A DNA stretch of 64,000 bases from Microlunatus flavus (GCF_900110855.1 NZ_FOFA01000001.1:248001-312000); one strand, 5' to 3'; positions 52,053 through 61,195 are shown, counted from the stretch's first letter. The notes: generated by a model not told the origin, from the letters alone. Program-made: numbers and translations.

Positions 52053-53393
52053 ATGTCGTCGACACGCAGGCACCACCGCTGGGCGGCACTCGCCGCCGGC
52101 GTCACCACGCTCGCCCTGGCCGTCGCCGGCTGCGGTGGCTCGAGCGGCTCGGCCGAGGGCGGCTCCAGCTCCGGCACCGGCAACGAGAAGGTCGAGCTCA
52201 CCGTCACGACCTTCGGGACGATGGGCTTCGACAAGCTCTACGCGCAGTACGAGGCCGCGCACCCGAACGTCACCATCAAGGCCTCGAACATCGACACGGG
52301 CGACAACGCGCTCACCGACTGGAAGACCAAGCAGGCCGCCGGCAGCGGGCTGCCCGACGTCCAGGCCGTCGAGGAGGGCTGGCTCGGCCAGGTGATGAAG
52401 GTGTCGAGCTCCTTCACCGACCTGCGCGAGCACGGCGCCGACGCCATCAAGGACCGCTGGGTGCCCTGGAAGCTCGCCCAGGGCACCGACCCCGAGGGCC
52501 GGATCATCGGCTACGGGACCGACATCGGCCCCGAGGGCCTCTGCTACAACCGCACCCTGTTCAAGCAGGCCGGGCTGCCGACCGACCGCGACGAGGTGGC
52601 CACGCTGTTCGGCGGCGACCAGGCCTCGTGGGCGAAGTACTTCGAGGTCGGCAAGCAGTACCACGACAAGACCGGCAAGGCCTTCTACGACCAGAGCGGC
52701 TTCGTCTGGAACGCCATGGTCAACCAGCAGCCCGTCGGCTACTACACGCCCGACGACAAGCTGAACATCGAGGGCAACGCCACCCTGCGCGGCCTGTGGG
52801 ACCAGCTCGGCACCGCCGCGTCGCAGGGCCTCTCGGCCAACCAGTCGCAGTGGGACTGGGGCAAGGGCAAGGCCTTCACCGACGGCAGCTTCGCGACCTT
52901 CGTCTGCCCGGGCTGGATGCTCGGCGTGGTCAAGGGCCAGGTGAGCTCCGGCGGCGGTGACGCCAAGACCGGCTGGGACTTCGCCGACGTGTTCCCCGGC
53001 GGCGCGGCCAACTGGGGCGGGTCGTTCCTGACCGTGCCCAAGACCTCCAAGCACCCGGCCGAGGCGGCCGCGCTCGCCGACTGGATGACCCAGCCCGCGC
53101 AGCAGGCGGCGGCGTTCGCGGCGGCCGGCGTGTTCCCGAGCGGTGTCCAGGCGCAGAGCGACCCGGGCGTCACCGGCACGAACGAGCTGTCGACCTTCTT
53201 CAACGACGCCCCGCTCGGCACCATCCTCGCCAAGCGCGCCCAGGGCGTCGTCGCGCAGCACAAGGGCCCGCAGGACTCGGTGATCCAGTCGCAGGTCTTC
53301 GGCCCAGCGATCAAGGAGATCGACAAGGGCGTCCCGGCCGCGCAGGCCTGGGACGACGCGATCAAGCTCCTGAACCAGGTCGTCAACAGCTGA
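52053..53393 (+). CDS. cebE: cellobiose/oligosaccharide ABC transporter binding lipoprotein (CebE-like)
   Basis: A 446-residue extracellular solute-binding protein. The lipoprotein signal is RRHHRWAALAAGVTTLALAVAGC with the lipidated Cys27, followed by a Gly/Ser linker. The fold shows VTTFGTMGFDKLYAQYEAAHPNVTIKAS, then PGWMLGVV and FLTVPKTSKHPAEAAALADWMT, as in family-1 carbohydrate binders such as CebE. The Shine-Dalgarno AAGGAG lies 6 nt before ATG 52053. It is the first gene of the operon, directly behind the CebR-type operators. The sugar is inferred from the operator and the beta-glucosidase. Confidence 0.87.
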   Translation: MSSTRRHHRWAALAAGVTTLALAVAGCGGSSGSAEGGSSSGTGNEKVELTVTTFGTMGFDKLYAQYEAAHPNVTIKASNIDTGDNALTDWKTKQAAGSGLPDVQAVEEGWLGQVMKVSSSFTDLREHGADAIKDRWVPWKLAQGTDPEGRIIGYGTDIGPEGLCYNRTLFKQAGLPTDRDEVATLFGGDQASWAKYFEVGKQYHDKTGKAFYDQSGFVWNAMVNQQPVGYYTPDDKLNIEGNATLRGLWDQLGTAASQGLSANQSQWDWGKGKAFTDGSFATFVCPGWMLGVVKGQVSSGGGDAKTGWDFADVFPGGAANWGGSFLTVPKTSKHPAEAAALADWMTQPAQQAAAFAAAGVFPSGVQAQSDPGVTGTNELSTFFNDAPLGTILAKRAQGVVAQHKGPQDSVIQSQVFGPAIKEIDKGVPAAQAWDDAIKLLNQVVNS

Positions 53394-53418
53394 CCTGGCT
53401 CCCACCGCAGCGGGATGT

Positions 53419-53451
53419 CCCCGGGTCGCCGGTTCCGGCGGCGACCCGGGG
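53419..53451 (+). terminator. intercistronic hairpin after the binding-protein gene
   Basis: A perfect 12-bp stem (53419-53430 with 53440-53451, CCCCGGGTCGCC arm) and 9-nt loop in the 138-bp gap before the permease gene. Such hairpins in sugar ABC operons commonly protect the binding-protein mRNA and reduce read-through. Confidence 0.6.
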
Positions 53452-53531
53452 CACCCCTCTCCTGATCCGACCCACCGACGGGCTCGGGGCACCTGGGCGA
53501 CGGGCTCAGCGCGCGCGAGCCGAGGAGCACC

Positions 53532-55511
53532 ATGACCGCCACCGCCACGCTGCCCCCGGGCCGCACCGACCGACCCGCACGACCGCCGCTCACGCCCCGC
53601 CAGCGGCTCAGCCGCGCGGACGTCCGCTACTCCCCCTACCTCTACGTCGCGCCGTTCTTCGTCCTCTTCGGGCTGGTCGGCCTCTTCCCGCTCGTCTACA
53701 CGTTCGTCGTCTCGCTGAACGACTGGGACCTGCTGGGCGGGCCGGGCGACTGGATCGGCCTCGCGAACTTCCGCGCCGAGCTCGTCGACCCGCTGTTCTG
53801 GAACTCGATGCTCAACACCGTGAGCATCTTCGTGCTCTCCGCCGTCCCGCAGGTCGCCATCGCGCTGGTCCTCGCGGCCCTGCTCGACCAGCAGCTGCGG
53901 GGCAGCACGTTCTGGCGGATGAGCGTCCTGCTGCCGTACGTGGTCACGCCCGTCGCCGTCGCGCTGATCTTCTCGAGCCTGTTCGGGGAGACGTACGGGC
54001 TGATCAACAACCTGCTCGGCGCGGTCGGCGTCGACCCGGTGCAGTGGAAGCAGAGCCGCCTCGCCAGCCACCTGGCGATCGCCACGATGATCAACTGGCG
54101 CTGGACCGGCTACAACGCGCTGATCCTGCTCGCGGCCATGCAGGCCGTGCCGCGCGACCTGTACGAGTCGGCCGCCCTCGACGGCGCGTCGCCCGTGCGC
54201 CGCTTCTTCTCGATCACCATCCCGAGCATCCGCCCCACGATCATCTTCGTGGTGATCACCGCGACCATCGGCGGGCTGCAGGTCTTCACCGAGCCCAAGC
54301 TGTTCGACGCCACGAGCGCGACGCCGGGCGGCGCGTTCAGGCAGTACCAGACCACCGTGCTCTACCTGTGGGACCTGGCCTTCAACCGCGGCGACTTCGG
54401 CAAGGCCGCGGCGGTCGCCTGGATGCTGTTCATCGTGGTCGTCGCGATCGGCCTGCTGAACTTCGCGATCTCGCGCAAGATCGCCTCGGGCGATGCGCCC
54501 AGGAAGAAGCGGAAGCGCCCTTCGACAGGCTCAGGGAACGTCGTGGGCTCAGGGAACGTCGTGGGCTCAGGGGACGTCGTGGGCTCGGGGGACGTCGCGG
54601 GGCTCCGAGGTCGTCCGATGAGCGCGGCGAGCGTGCCCACCGCGGTCGCGGTGCAGCCCGTCGACGCGGTGGTCCCCCGCCGGCGCGGGCGGCTCGGCGG
54701 CGCCCGGCCCGGCTTCCTCACCTACGGCCTCCTGCTGGCCTGGTTCCTGGGCACGGCGTACCCGCTGTGGTGGTCCTTCGTCGTCGGCTCGAACGGTCCC
54801 GCGACGCTCAGCTCGACCTATCCCCCGCTGCTGCCGGGCGGGGCCTTCTGGGCCAACGCCGCCCAGGTCTTCGACACGGTCGCCTTCTGGCAGGCGATGG
54901 CCAACAGCCTGATCGTCTCCGGGATCATCACGGTCTCGGTGCTGACCTTCTCCGCGCTGGCCGGCTTCGCCTTCGCCAAGCTGCGCTTCCGCGGGCAGGG
55001 CGGGCTGATGGTCTTCGTCGTCGCCACGCTCGCCGTGCCGACCCAGCTCGGCATCATCCCGCTCTTCCTGCTGATGCGGACGTTCGGCTGGACCGGGCAC
55101 CTGGGCGCGGTGATCATCCCCACGCTGGTCACGGCGTTCGGCGTCTTCTTCATGCGGCAGTACCTGATCAGCGTCGTCCCCGACGAGCTCGTCGAGGCCG
55201 CCCGCGTGGACGGGGCGTCGACGTTCGGCACCTTCCTGCACGTCGGCCTGCCGGCGGCGCGTCCCGCGCTCGCCGTGCTCGGGCTGTTCACCTTCATGAC
55301 GGCGTGGACCGACTACCTGTGGCCGCTGCTCGTGGTCCCGCAGAACCCGACGCTGCAGGTCGCGCTCAGCCAGCTGCAGTCGGCGCGCTACGTCGACTAC
55401 CCGGTCGTGCTGACCGGCGCGGTCCTGGCGACGCTGCCGCTCCTGGTGCTTTTCGTGGTCGCCGGCAAGCAGCTGATCAGCGGCATCATGACCGGGGCGG
55501 TGAAGGGATGA
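53532..55511 (+). CDS. fused sugar ABC transporter permeases (CebF-CebG in one frame)
   Basis: A 659-residue protein joining two permeases that are normally separate. Residues about 1-325 are CebF-like with six helices and the EAA loop ESAALDGASPVRRFFSITIP. Residues about 390-659 are CebG-like with the EAA loop EAARVDGASTFGTFLHVGLP. Between them lies a linker with four six-residue repeats (GSGN/DVV), encoded by 18-bp tandem DNA repeats, and no stop codon. An in-frame ATG at 54618 (residue 363, MSAAS) has CCGAGG upstream and could restart a separate CebG. The ATG at 53532 has GAGGAGC upstream. It forms the channel for the binding protein; the ATPase (MsiK-like) is not in the window. Confidence 0.85.
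   Translation: MTATATLPPGRTDRPARPPLTPRQRLSRADVRYSPYLYVAPFFVLFGLVGLFPLVYTFVVSLNDWDLLGGPGDWIGLANFRAELVDPLFWNSMLNTVSIFVLSAVPQVAIALVLAALLDQQLRGSTFWRMSVLLPYVVTPVAVALIFSSLFGETYGLINNLLGAVGVDPVQWKQSRLASHLAIATMINWRWTGYNALILLAAMQAVPRDLYESAALDGASPVRRFFSITIPSIRPTIIFVVITATIGGLQVFTEPKLFDATSATPGGAFRQYQTTVLYLWDLAFNRGDFGKAAAVAWMLFIVVVAIGLLNFAISRKIASGDAPRKKRKRPSTGSGNVVGSGNVVGSGDVVGSGDVAGLRGRPMSAASVPTAVAVQPVDAVVPRRRGRLGGARPGFLTYGLLLAWFLGTAYPLWWSFVVGSNGPATLSSTYPPLLPGGAFWANAAQVFDTVAFWQAMANSLIVSGIITVSVLTFSALAGFAFAKLRFRGQGGLMVFVVATLAVPTQLGIIPLFLLMRTFGWTGHLGAVIIPTLVTAFGVFFMRQYLISVVPDELVEAARVDGASTFGTFLHVGLPAARPALAVLGLFTFMTAWTDYLWPLLVVPQNPTLQVALSQLQSARYVDYPVVLTGAVLATLPLLVLFVVAGKQLISGIMTGAVKG
54528..54599 (+). repeat. 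four tandem 18-bp repeats inside the permease fusion
   Basis: Units at 54528-54545, 54546-54563, 54564-54581 and 54582-54599, based on GGCTCAGGGAACGTCGTG. Units 1 and 2 are identical; 3 and 4 carry one and three or so changes. The array is preceded by CCTTCGACAGG, giving TTCGACAGGCTCAG, a motif seen in short interspersed repeats of many bacteria. As 18 bp is a whole number of codons, copy-number change keeps the fusion in frame. Confidence 0.9.
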
Positions 55512-57028
55512 GCACCACCCTGGACCCGGTCCTCGCCCTGGCTCCGGACGCACCGGCTCCGGACCCACTGGCGCAGGTCGGGCGTACGCCGTGGCCCCCC
55601 GGCTTCCTCTGGGGAGCGGCGACGTCGGCCGGCCAGATCGAGGGCGGCGCGCACGCCGACGGCCGCGAGGACTCGATCTGGGACGCGTTCGCCCGGGTGC
55701 CGGGCAACGTCGCCGGCGGCGACACCCCGGAGCGCGGCGCCGAGCACCTGGAGCGGATGCCGGACGACGTCGCGCTGCTCGGCGCGCTCGGCCTGACGGC
55801 GTACCGGTTCTCGGTCAGCTGGGCGCGGGTGCGCCCGGGCGACCGTTACCGCAACGACGCCGGGCTCGCCTTCTACGACCGCCTGGTCGACGAGCTGCTG
55901 GCCCGCGACGTCGTGCCGTTCCTCACGCTCTACCACTGGGACCTGCCGCAGGCGCTCGAGGAGCGCGGCGGCTGGACCGTGCGGGACACCGCGGAACGCT
56001 TCGTCCGCTACGTGGAGGACGTGCACGCCCGCCTCGGCGACCGGGTCGAGCACTGGACGACGTTCAACGAACCCTTCTGCTCGGCGTTCATCGGCCACGC
56101 CTCCGGCGAGCACGCGCCGGGGCGTCAGGACCCGGGCGCCGCGCTCGCCGCGCTGCACCACCAGCACCTGGCGCACGGGCTGGCGACCCGCCGGCTCCGC
56201 GAGCTCGCCCGTCCGGGCGTGCCGCTGCAGGTCGGCATCAGCCTGAACCTCACCACCGCGGTCCCCGCCGACCCCGACGACCCGGTCGACGTCGACGCGG
56301 CCCGCCGGGTGGACGCGCTGTGGAACCGGGCGTTCCTCGAGCCGGTGCTGCACGGGCGCTACCCGGCCGACTTCCTCGCCGACGTGGCCGGGCTCGGCCT
56401 GGAGGAGGTCGTCCGCCCGGGCGACCTCGAGACGATCGCCCAGCCGATCGACTTCCTGGGCGTGAACCACTACCACGACGACTGCGTCACCGGCCACCCG
56501 CAGAGCGGGCCCGGCGGGCTCCGGCCGACCGACAAGGTCACGCGCTCGCCCTTCGTCGGCAGCGAGCACGTCGGCTCCGTGACCCGCGACCTGCCGCTGA
56601 CCGAGATGGGCTGGGAGGTCCACCCGGACGGGCTGCGCGACCTGCTCGTCCGGCTCGGGCGGGAGCACCCGGGCCTGCCGCTGCACGTGACCGAGAACGG
56701 GGCCGCGTACGCCGACGTCGTCACCCCCGACGGGTGCGTCCACGACGCCCAGCGAGCCGCGTTCGTCGAGGCGCACGTCGCCGCGGTGGCCGAGGCGGTG
56801 GAGCTCGGGGCGGACGTGCGCGGCTTCTTCGCGTGGTCGCTGCTCGACAACTTCGAGTGGGCCTGGGGCTACGCGAAGCGCTTCGGGATCGTGCACGTCG
56901 ACCACGCCACGCAGCGGCGCACGGTCAAGGACAGCGGGCACCGGTTCGCGGCGCTCGTGGCCGCGGCGCGGCACGGCGACCAGCCGGCGCCGGCCGGGGC
57001 CCGTGCTCAGCCCGCACCCCTACCATGA
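55508..57028 (+). CDS. bglC: GH1 beta-glucosidase
   Basis: A 506-residue family 1 glycoside hydrolase that cleaves imported cello-oligosaccharides or other beta-glucosides. The acid/base Glu188 lies in TTFNEPF and the nucleophile Glu396 in VTENGAAY. PPGFLWGAATSAGQIEGG near the start and WSLLDNFEWAWGYAKRFG near the end form the aglycone and glycone pockets. No signal peptide, so it is intracellular as for BglC. The ATG at 55508 overlaps the permease stop (ATGA). The last 25 residues are Pro/Ala-rich and overlap the region before the regulator gene. Confidence 0.94.
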   Translation: MSTTLDPVLALAPDAPAPDPLAQVGRTPWPPGFLWGAATSAGQIEGGAHADGREDSIWDAFARVPGNVAGGDTPERGAEHLERMPDDVALLGALGLTAYRFSVSWARVRPGDRYRNDAGLAFYDRLVDELLARDVVPFLTLYHWDLPQALEERGGWTVRDTAERFVRYVEDVHARLGDRVEHWTTFNEPFCSAFIGHASGEHAPGRQDPGAALAALHHQHLAHGLATRRLRELARPGVPLQVGISLNLTTAVPADPDDPVDVDAARRVDALWNRAFLEPVLHGRYPADFLADVAGLGLEEVVRPGDLETIAQPIDFLGVNHYHDDCVTGHPQSGPGGLRPTDKVTRSPFVGSEHVGSVTRDLPLTEMGWEVHPDGLRDLLVRLGREHPGLPLHVTENGAAYADVVTPDGCVHDAQRAAFVEAHVAAVAEAVELGADVRGFFAWSLLDNFEWAWGYAKRFGIVHVDHATQRRTVKDSGHRFAALVAAARHGDQPAPAGARAQPAPLP

Positions 57029-57050
57029 GGCGCGTGAGAGCGGCAGCGCG

Positions 57051-58058
57051 ATGACCGTGGCGACCGACACCCCCACGCTCAAGATGGTCGCCGCGGCGGC
57101 CGGGGTGTCGAAGTCGACGGTCTCCCGGGTGATCAACGACTCCCCCAGCGTGACCAAGGAGGCCGTCGCGGCCGTGTCGGCCGCGATCGAGCAGCTCGGC
57201 TACACGCCCAACCGGGCGGCCCGCACGCTGGTCAGCCGGCGCACGCAGACCCTGGCGCTGGTCATCCCCGAGAACACGGCCACGTTCTTCACCGACCCGT
57301 ACTTCGCCTCGGTCATCCAGGGCGCGGCGACCCGGGTGTCGGAGACCGAGTTCACCCTGGCGCTGCTGATCGCCGGGGGCAGCGAGGACAAGGTCCGCCG
57401 CTACCTCCGCGCCGGCAGCGTCGACGGGGCCCTGGTGCTGTCGCACCACGCCGACGACCGCTCGTACTCCCACCTCGCCGGCCGGCTGCCGCTCGTCTTC
57501 GGCGGCCGCCCGATGAGCCAGGAGGGCGACCTGCCCTTCTACGTCGACGTCGACAACGTCGCCGCGGCGCAGGAGGCGACGCGCCGGCTCGTCGCCGCCG
57601 GGCGGCGTCGCATCGCCACGGTGGCGGGGCCGGCGGACATGGCCGCCGGCGTGGACCGGCTCGAGGGGTGGCGCCGCGCGCTCGCCGAGGCCGGCCAGAG
57701 CGACGACCTGGTCGAGCGCGGCGACTTCTCCCCGGCGAGCGGGGAGGCGGCCGCGCGCCGGCTGCTCGAGCGCGGCGAGCCCTTCGACGGGCTGTTCGCG
57801 GCCAGCGCCCAGCTGGCGTCCGGGGCCCTGCGCGTGCTGCGCGAGCACGGCCGGCAGGTCCCGCACGACCTCGGCCTGGTGACCGTCGACGACGACTACT
57901 TCGCGCAGGGCTCGACGCCGCCGCTCACCACCGTGCGCCAGCCGACCCTCGAGGTGGGCCGCCGGATGGCCGACGTGCTCATCGACCTCGTCATGGCTCG
58001 CGACGTCGAGCGCGTGACGATCTTCCCCACCGAGATCGTCGACCGGGGCTCGGCCTAG
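57051..58058 (+). CDS. cebR: LacI-family repressor, CebR-like
   Basis: A 335-residue regulator. Helix-turn-helix and hinge at residues 10-60 (LKMVAAAAGVSKSTVSRVINDSPSVTKEAVAAVSAAIEQLGYTPNRAARTL), then a periplasmic-binding-like effector domain with DPYFASVIQGAATRVSE and DNVAAAQEATRRLVAAGRRRIATVAGP. I choose the ATG at 57051; an upstream in-frame start at 57003 would add 16 residues and overlap the glucosidase more. It probably binds the tandem TGGGAACGTTCCCA sites 5 kb upstream and is induced by cellobiose-type sugar. Being last in the operon gives autoregulation. In Streptomyces cebR is upstream and separately transcribed. Confidence 0.87.
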   Translation: MTVATDTPTLKMVAAAAGVSKSTVSRVINDSPSVTKEAVAAVSAAIEQLGYTPNRAARTLVSRRTQTLALVIPENTATFFTDPYFASVIQGAATRVSETEFTLALLIAGGSEDKVRRYLRAGSVDGALVLSHHADDRSYSHLAGRLPLVFGGRPMSQEGDLPFYVDVDNVAAAQEATRRLVAAGRRRIATVAGPADMAAGVDRLEGWRRALAEAGQSDDLVERGDFSPASGEAAARRLLERGEPFDGLFAASAQLASGALRVLREHGRQVPHDLGLVTVDDDYFAQGSTPPLTTVRQPTLEVGRRMADVLIDLVMARDVERVTIFPTEIVDRGSA

Positions 58059-58155
58059 CCGTCGCCGTGACAACCGCCCGGCGACCCCCGGGCGCCCGGA
58101 CCCCCGTCGTAGGGTGAGCGCGACGAGCGGGTGACGAGGGCGAGGAGGCCTGAAG

Positions 58156-60129
58156 GTGGCGGACGCGGAGACGCAGGACCAGGGGCTGGAGAGCCTGTCG
58201 GCCGAGGAGCGGCGCTTCCCGCCCCCGCCGGACCTGGCCGCGCACGCCAACGTCACCGAGGCCACGTTCGCGGAGGCCGCCGCGGACGACGTCGCCTTCT
58301 GGGCCGAGCAGGCCAGGCGCCTGTCCTGGGCGACCGAGCCGACCGAGACGCTCGACTGGAGCGGCGCGCCCTTCGCCACCTGGTTCGCCGACGGCACGCT
58401 GAACGCCGCGTACAACTGCCTCGACCGCCACGTGGAGGCCGGGAACGGCGACCGCGTCGCCTTCCACTTCGAGGGCGAGCCGGGCGACACCCGCACCATC
58501 ACCTACGCCGAGCTGACGGCGGAGGTCTGCCAGGCGGCGAACGCGCTCGTCGAGCTGGGCGTGAAGTCCGGCGACCGGGTCGCCATCTACATGCCGATGA
58601 TCCCCGAGGCCGCGGTGGCCATGCTGGCCTGCGCACGGATCGGCGCGCCCCACACCGTCGTGTTCGGCGGCTTCTCCTCCGACGCGCTCGCGACCCGCAT
58701 CCTCGACTGCGGGGTCGAGGTCGTCATCACCGCCGACGGCGGGTTCCGCAAGGGGAAGGCGTCGGCGCTCAAGCCTGCCGTCGACGAGGCGCTGGAGCGC
58801 TGCCCGGACGTGCGCAGCGTGCTGGTCGTGCGCCGCACGGAGCAGGAGACGGCCATGGTCGAGGGCCGCGACGTGTGGTGGCACGACCTGGTCGCGTCCC
58901 AGCCGACCGAGCACGCGTACGAGGCGTTCGAGGCCGAGCACCCGCTCTACATCATGTACACGAGCGGCAGCACCGGGAAGCCGAAGGGCATCTTCCACAC
59001 GACCGGCGGCTACCTGACCGGCGTCGCGTACACGCACTGGGCGACCTTCGACCTGAAGCCCGAGACCGACGTCTTCTGGACCGCCGCGGACATCGGCTGG
59101 GTGACCGGGCACTCCTACCTCGTCTACGGCCCGCTCGCGAACGGCACGACCAGCGTGATGTACGAGGGCACGCCGGACACGCCGCACCAGGGCCGGTGGT
59201 GGGACATCGTCGACTCCTACGGCGTGACGATCCTCTACTGCGCGCCGACGGCGATCCGGACGTTCATGAAGTGGGGCGCCGACATCCCCGCCAAGGCCGA
59301 CCTGTCGAGCCTGCGCCTCCTGGGTTCCGTCGGCGAGCCGATCAACCCCGAGGCGTACGTCTGGTACCGCGAGCACATCGGTCACGACCGCACGCCGGTC
59401 GTCGACACGTGGTGGCAGACCGAGACCGGCATGCACATGATCTCGCCGATGCCGGGCGTGGCCGACGGCAAGCCCGGCGCGGCCATGCGCGCGGTGCCCG
59501 GGGTGAGCGTCAAGGTCGTCAACGACGAGGGCCAGCCGGTCTCGGACGACGCCGCGGGCTACCTCGTGATCGACCGGCCGTGGCCGGCGATGCTGCGCGG
59601 CATCTGGGGCGACCAGGAGCGCTACGTCGACACCTACTGGTCGCGGTTCCCGGGCGTGTACTTCGCCGGCGACGGGGCCAAGCTCGACGCCGACGGCGAC
59701 ATCTGGCTGCTCGGCCGCGTCGACGACGTCATGAACGTCTCCGGCCACCGCATGTCGACCGCCGAGATCGAGTCGGCGCTGGTCAGCCACCCCAAGGTGG
59801 CCGAGGCGGCCGTCGTCGGGGCGACCGACGACACGACCGGGCAGGCGATCGTGGCGTTCGTGATCCTGCGCAGCGAGGCCGGCGACGGCGGTCCCGACGT
59901 GGTCGACGAGCTGCGCAAGCACGTGGCCCGCGAGATCGGCGCGATCGCCCGCCCGCGCCAGATCATGGTCGTCGAGGAGCTGCCCAAGACCCGCTCCGGC
60001 AAGATCATGCGCCGCCTGCTGCGCGACGTGGCGGAGAACCGCGAGCTCGGCGACGTCACGACGCTCACCGACTCCACGGTCATGGACCTGATCAAGGGCA
60101 ACCTCGCCGGGTCCTCCTCCGAGGACTGA
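58156..60129 (+). CDS. acsA: acetyl-CoA synthetase
   Basis: A 657-residue AMP-forming acetate:CoA ligase. The ATP motif YTSGSTGKPKG is at 268-278, WWQTETG (about 418-424) marks the acetate/AMP site, and the hinge is at GRVDDVMNVSGHRMST. The catalytic Lys616 in PKTRSGKIMRR is the conserved lysine acetylated by Pat-type enzymes and released by sirtuins. The GTG at 58156 has GAGGAGG 8 nt before it. It supplies acetyl-CoA when acetate is present. Compare the inactive fragment at 13972-14784, which shares the YNxLDRHV block. Confidence 0.96.
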   Translation: MADAETQDQGLESLSAEERRFPPPPDLAAHANVTEATFAEAAADDVAFWAEQARRLSWATEPTETLDWSGAPFATWFADGTLNAAYNCLDRHVEAGNGDRVAFHFEGEPGDTRTITYAELTAEVCQAANALVELGVKSGDRVAIYMPMIPEAAVAMLACARIGAPHTVVFGGFSSDALATRILDCGVEVVITADGGFRKGKASALKPAVDEALERCPDVRSVLVVRRTEQETAMVEGRDVWWHDLVASQPTEHAYEAFEAEHPLYIMYTSGSTGKPKGIFHTTGGYLTGVAYTHWATFDLKPETDVFWTAADIGWVTGHSYLVYGPLANGTTSVMYEGTPDTPHQGRWWDIVDSYGVTILYCAPTAIRTFMKWGADIPAKADLSSLRLLGSVGEPINPEAYVWYREHIGHDRTPVVDTWWQTETGMHMISPMPGVADGKPGAAMRAVPGVSVKVVNDEGQPVSDDAAGYLVIDRPWPAMLRGIWGDQERYVDTYWSRFPGVYFAGDGAKLDADGDIWLLGRVDDVMNVSGHRMSTAEIESALVSHPKVAEAAVVGATDDTTGQAIVAFVILRSEAGDGGPDVVDELRKHVAREIGAIARPRQIMVVEELPKTRSGKIMRRLLRDVAENRELGDVTTLTDSTVMDLIKGNLAGSSSED

Positions 60130-60173
60130 ACCCGCCCGCCCGCCGCGGGACCTGCCGCCCTGGAGTCACAGGT

Positions 60174-60239
60174 TCTTCACGTTCACGTGAAACTTCGATG
60201 CTTCCCGCAGCAGATCTGCTGCGGGAAGCACGAGTTCTC
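60174..60239. repeat. palindromic repeat element, copy 2 (right arm lost)
   Basis: The 32-bp perfect core (60199-60230) is identical to copy 1. The left arm (from 60176, TTCACGTTCACGTGAA) matches copy 1 at all but about three positions, and the sequence after the core (CGAGTTC) also matches. The right outer arm is absent. It lies between the convergent acsA and VOC genes. Confidence 0.85.
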
Positions 60240-60274
60240 CGGGTGGACGAGGCGTACCGGGCGGGCGGACCCGC

Positions 60275-60682
60275 TCAGGCCGGCGGCTGGGCGATCCGGA
60301 CGTGGTTGCCGAACGGGTCGCGGAACCCGAAGTCGGTGCCGTAGTTGCGCGGCGTCGGCTCCTCCGGCAGGTCCACGCCCTTGGCCTTGAGGTCGTCCCA
60401 CGTCCGCTGGATGTCGTCGGTCTCGAAGAACAGGGTGCCGCCACCCGCGCCCTTGGTCACGAGGTCGCGCACCTGCTCCGCGGTCGCGTCGTCCATGGCG
60501 GGCGGGCCCGGGCGTTCGAGGAGGATCTCGCGCTCCTCGCCCGGGACCTTCACGGTGAGCCAGCGCATGAAGCCGAGGTCGAGGTCGTTGGAGACCTCCA
60601 GGCCGAGCGTCCCGACGTAGAAGTCGAGCGCCTGGTCCTGGTCGAGGACGTGGAGGGACGTGATGGTCAGCGAGGTGATCAT
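60275..60682 (-). CDS. VOC (glyoxalase/dioxygenase-like) family protein
   Basis: A 135-residue vicinal-oxygen-chelate fold protein with paired beta-alpha-beta-beta-beta modules: SLHVLDQDQALDFYVGTLGLEVSNDLDLG and TLFFETDDIQRTWDDLKAKGVDLPEEPTPRNYGTDFGFRDPFGNHVRI. Candidate metal ligands include the His of SLHVLD and the Glu in ILLERPG. This subgroup often partners with AraC regulators and its reaction is unassigned. It starts 11 bp after the AraC-gene stop, so the two are one transcript. Confidence 0.87.
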   Translation of the reverse strand: MITSLTITSLHVLDQDQALDFYVGTLGLEVSNDLDLGFMRWLTVKVPGEEREILLERPGPPAMDDATAEQVRDLVTKGAGGGTLFFETDDIQRTWDDLKAKGVDLPEEPTPRNYGTDFGFRDPFGNHVRIAQPPA

Positions 60683-60692
60683 GTCCTCGACG

Positions 60693-61154
60693 CTAGCCAG
60701 CGACGGCCGGCCGCGCTTCTCCGAAACTGCTCTCCCGCACGGCCCCCGGCGCGAACGTGCTCGGCCGCAGCCAGGCCATCGCGAAGCACGACGGCACGGG
60801 CGGCAGCGGCCCCCGCCGGCGGTACGCGGTCGGCGTCTCCCCGACGACCCGCACGAACGTCCGCGTGAACGTCCCGAGGCTCGCGAACCCGACGGCCCAG
60901 CAGACCTCGGTGACCGGGGTGGACGTCGTGCGCAGCAGGTGCATCGCCCGCTCGACCCGGCGCCGCTGCAGGTAGCGGTGCGGCGTCTCGCCGAACGTCG
61001 CCGCGAAGGTGCGGATGAAGTGGCTCGGCGAGCAGCAGGCCAGCCGGGCCAGCTCGGCGACCTCCAGGGGGCGCTCGTACGCGGCGTCCATCGCGTCGCG
61101 GGCCCGCAGCATCGCGCGGTTGCGCTCCTCGCTCGCCCGGCTCACGCGCGTCAT
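60693..61154 (-). CDS. AraC-family transcriptional regulator
   Basis: A 153-residue protein consisting of an AraC DNA-binding domain without a ligand domain. First helix-turn-helix: LEVAELARLACCSPSHFIRTFAATFGETPHRYLQRRR. Second: PVTEVCWAVGFASLGTFTRTFVRVVGETPTAYRRRG. The C-terminal 30 residues are hydrophobic and unusual. I choose the ATG at 61154. Short AraC proteins of this type are commonly paired with a VOC gene. It is divergent from the MFS gene at 61196 with only 41 bp between starts. Confidence 0.87.
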   Translation of the reverse strand: MTRVSRASEERNRAMLRARDAMDAAYERPLEVAELARLACCSPSHFIRTFAATFGETPHRYLQRRRVERAMHLLRTTSTPVTEVCWAVGFASLGTFTRTFVRVVGETPTAYRRRGPLPPVPSCFAMAWLRPSTFAPGAVRESSFGEARPAVAG

Positions 61155-61195
61155 TCTCGCTCGCCCGACGCCGCCCGGCAGGGCAGGCTGCACCG

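Noticed and set aside
54528-54599. Repeat array as a CRISPR
   Set aside because: The 18-bp units abut without spacers and encode an in-frame linker.
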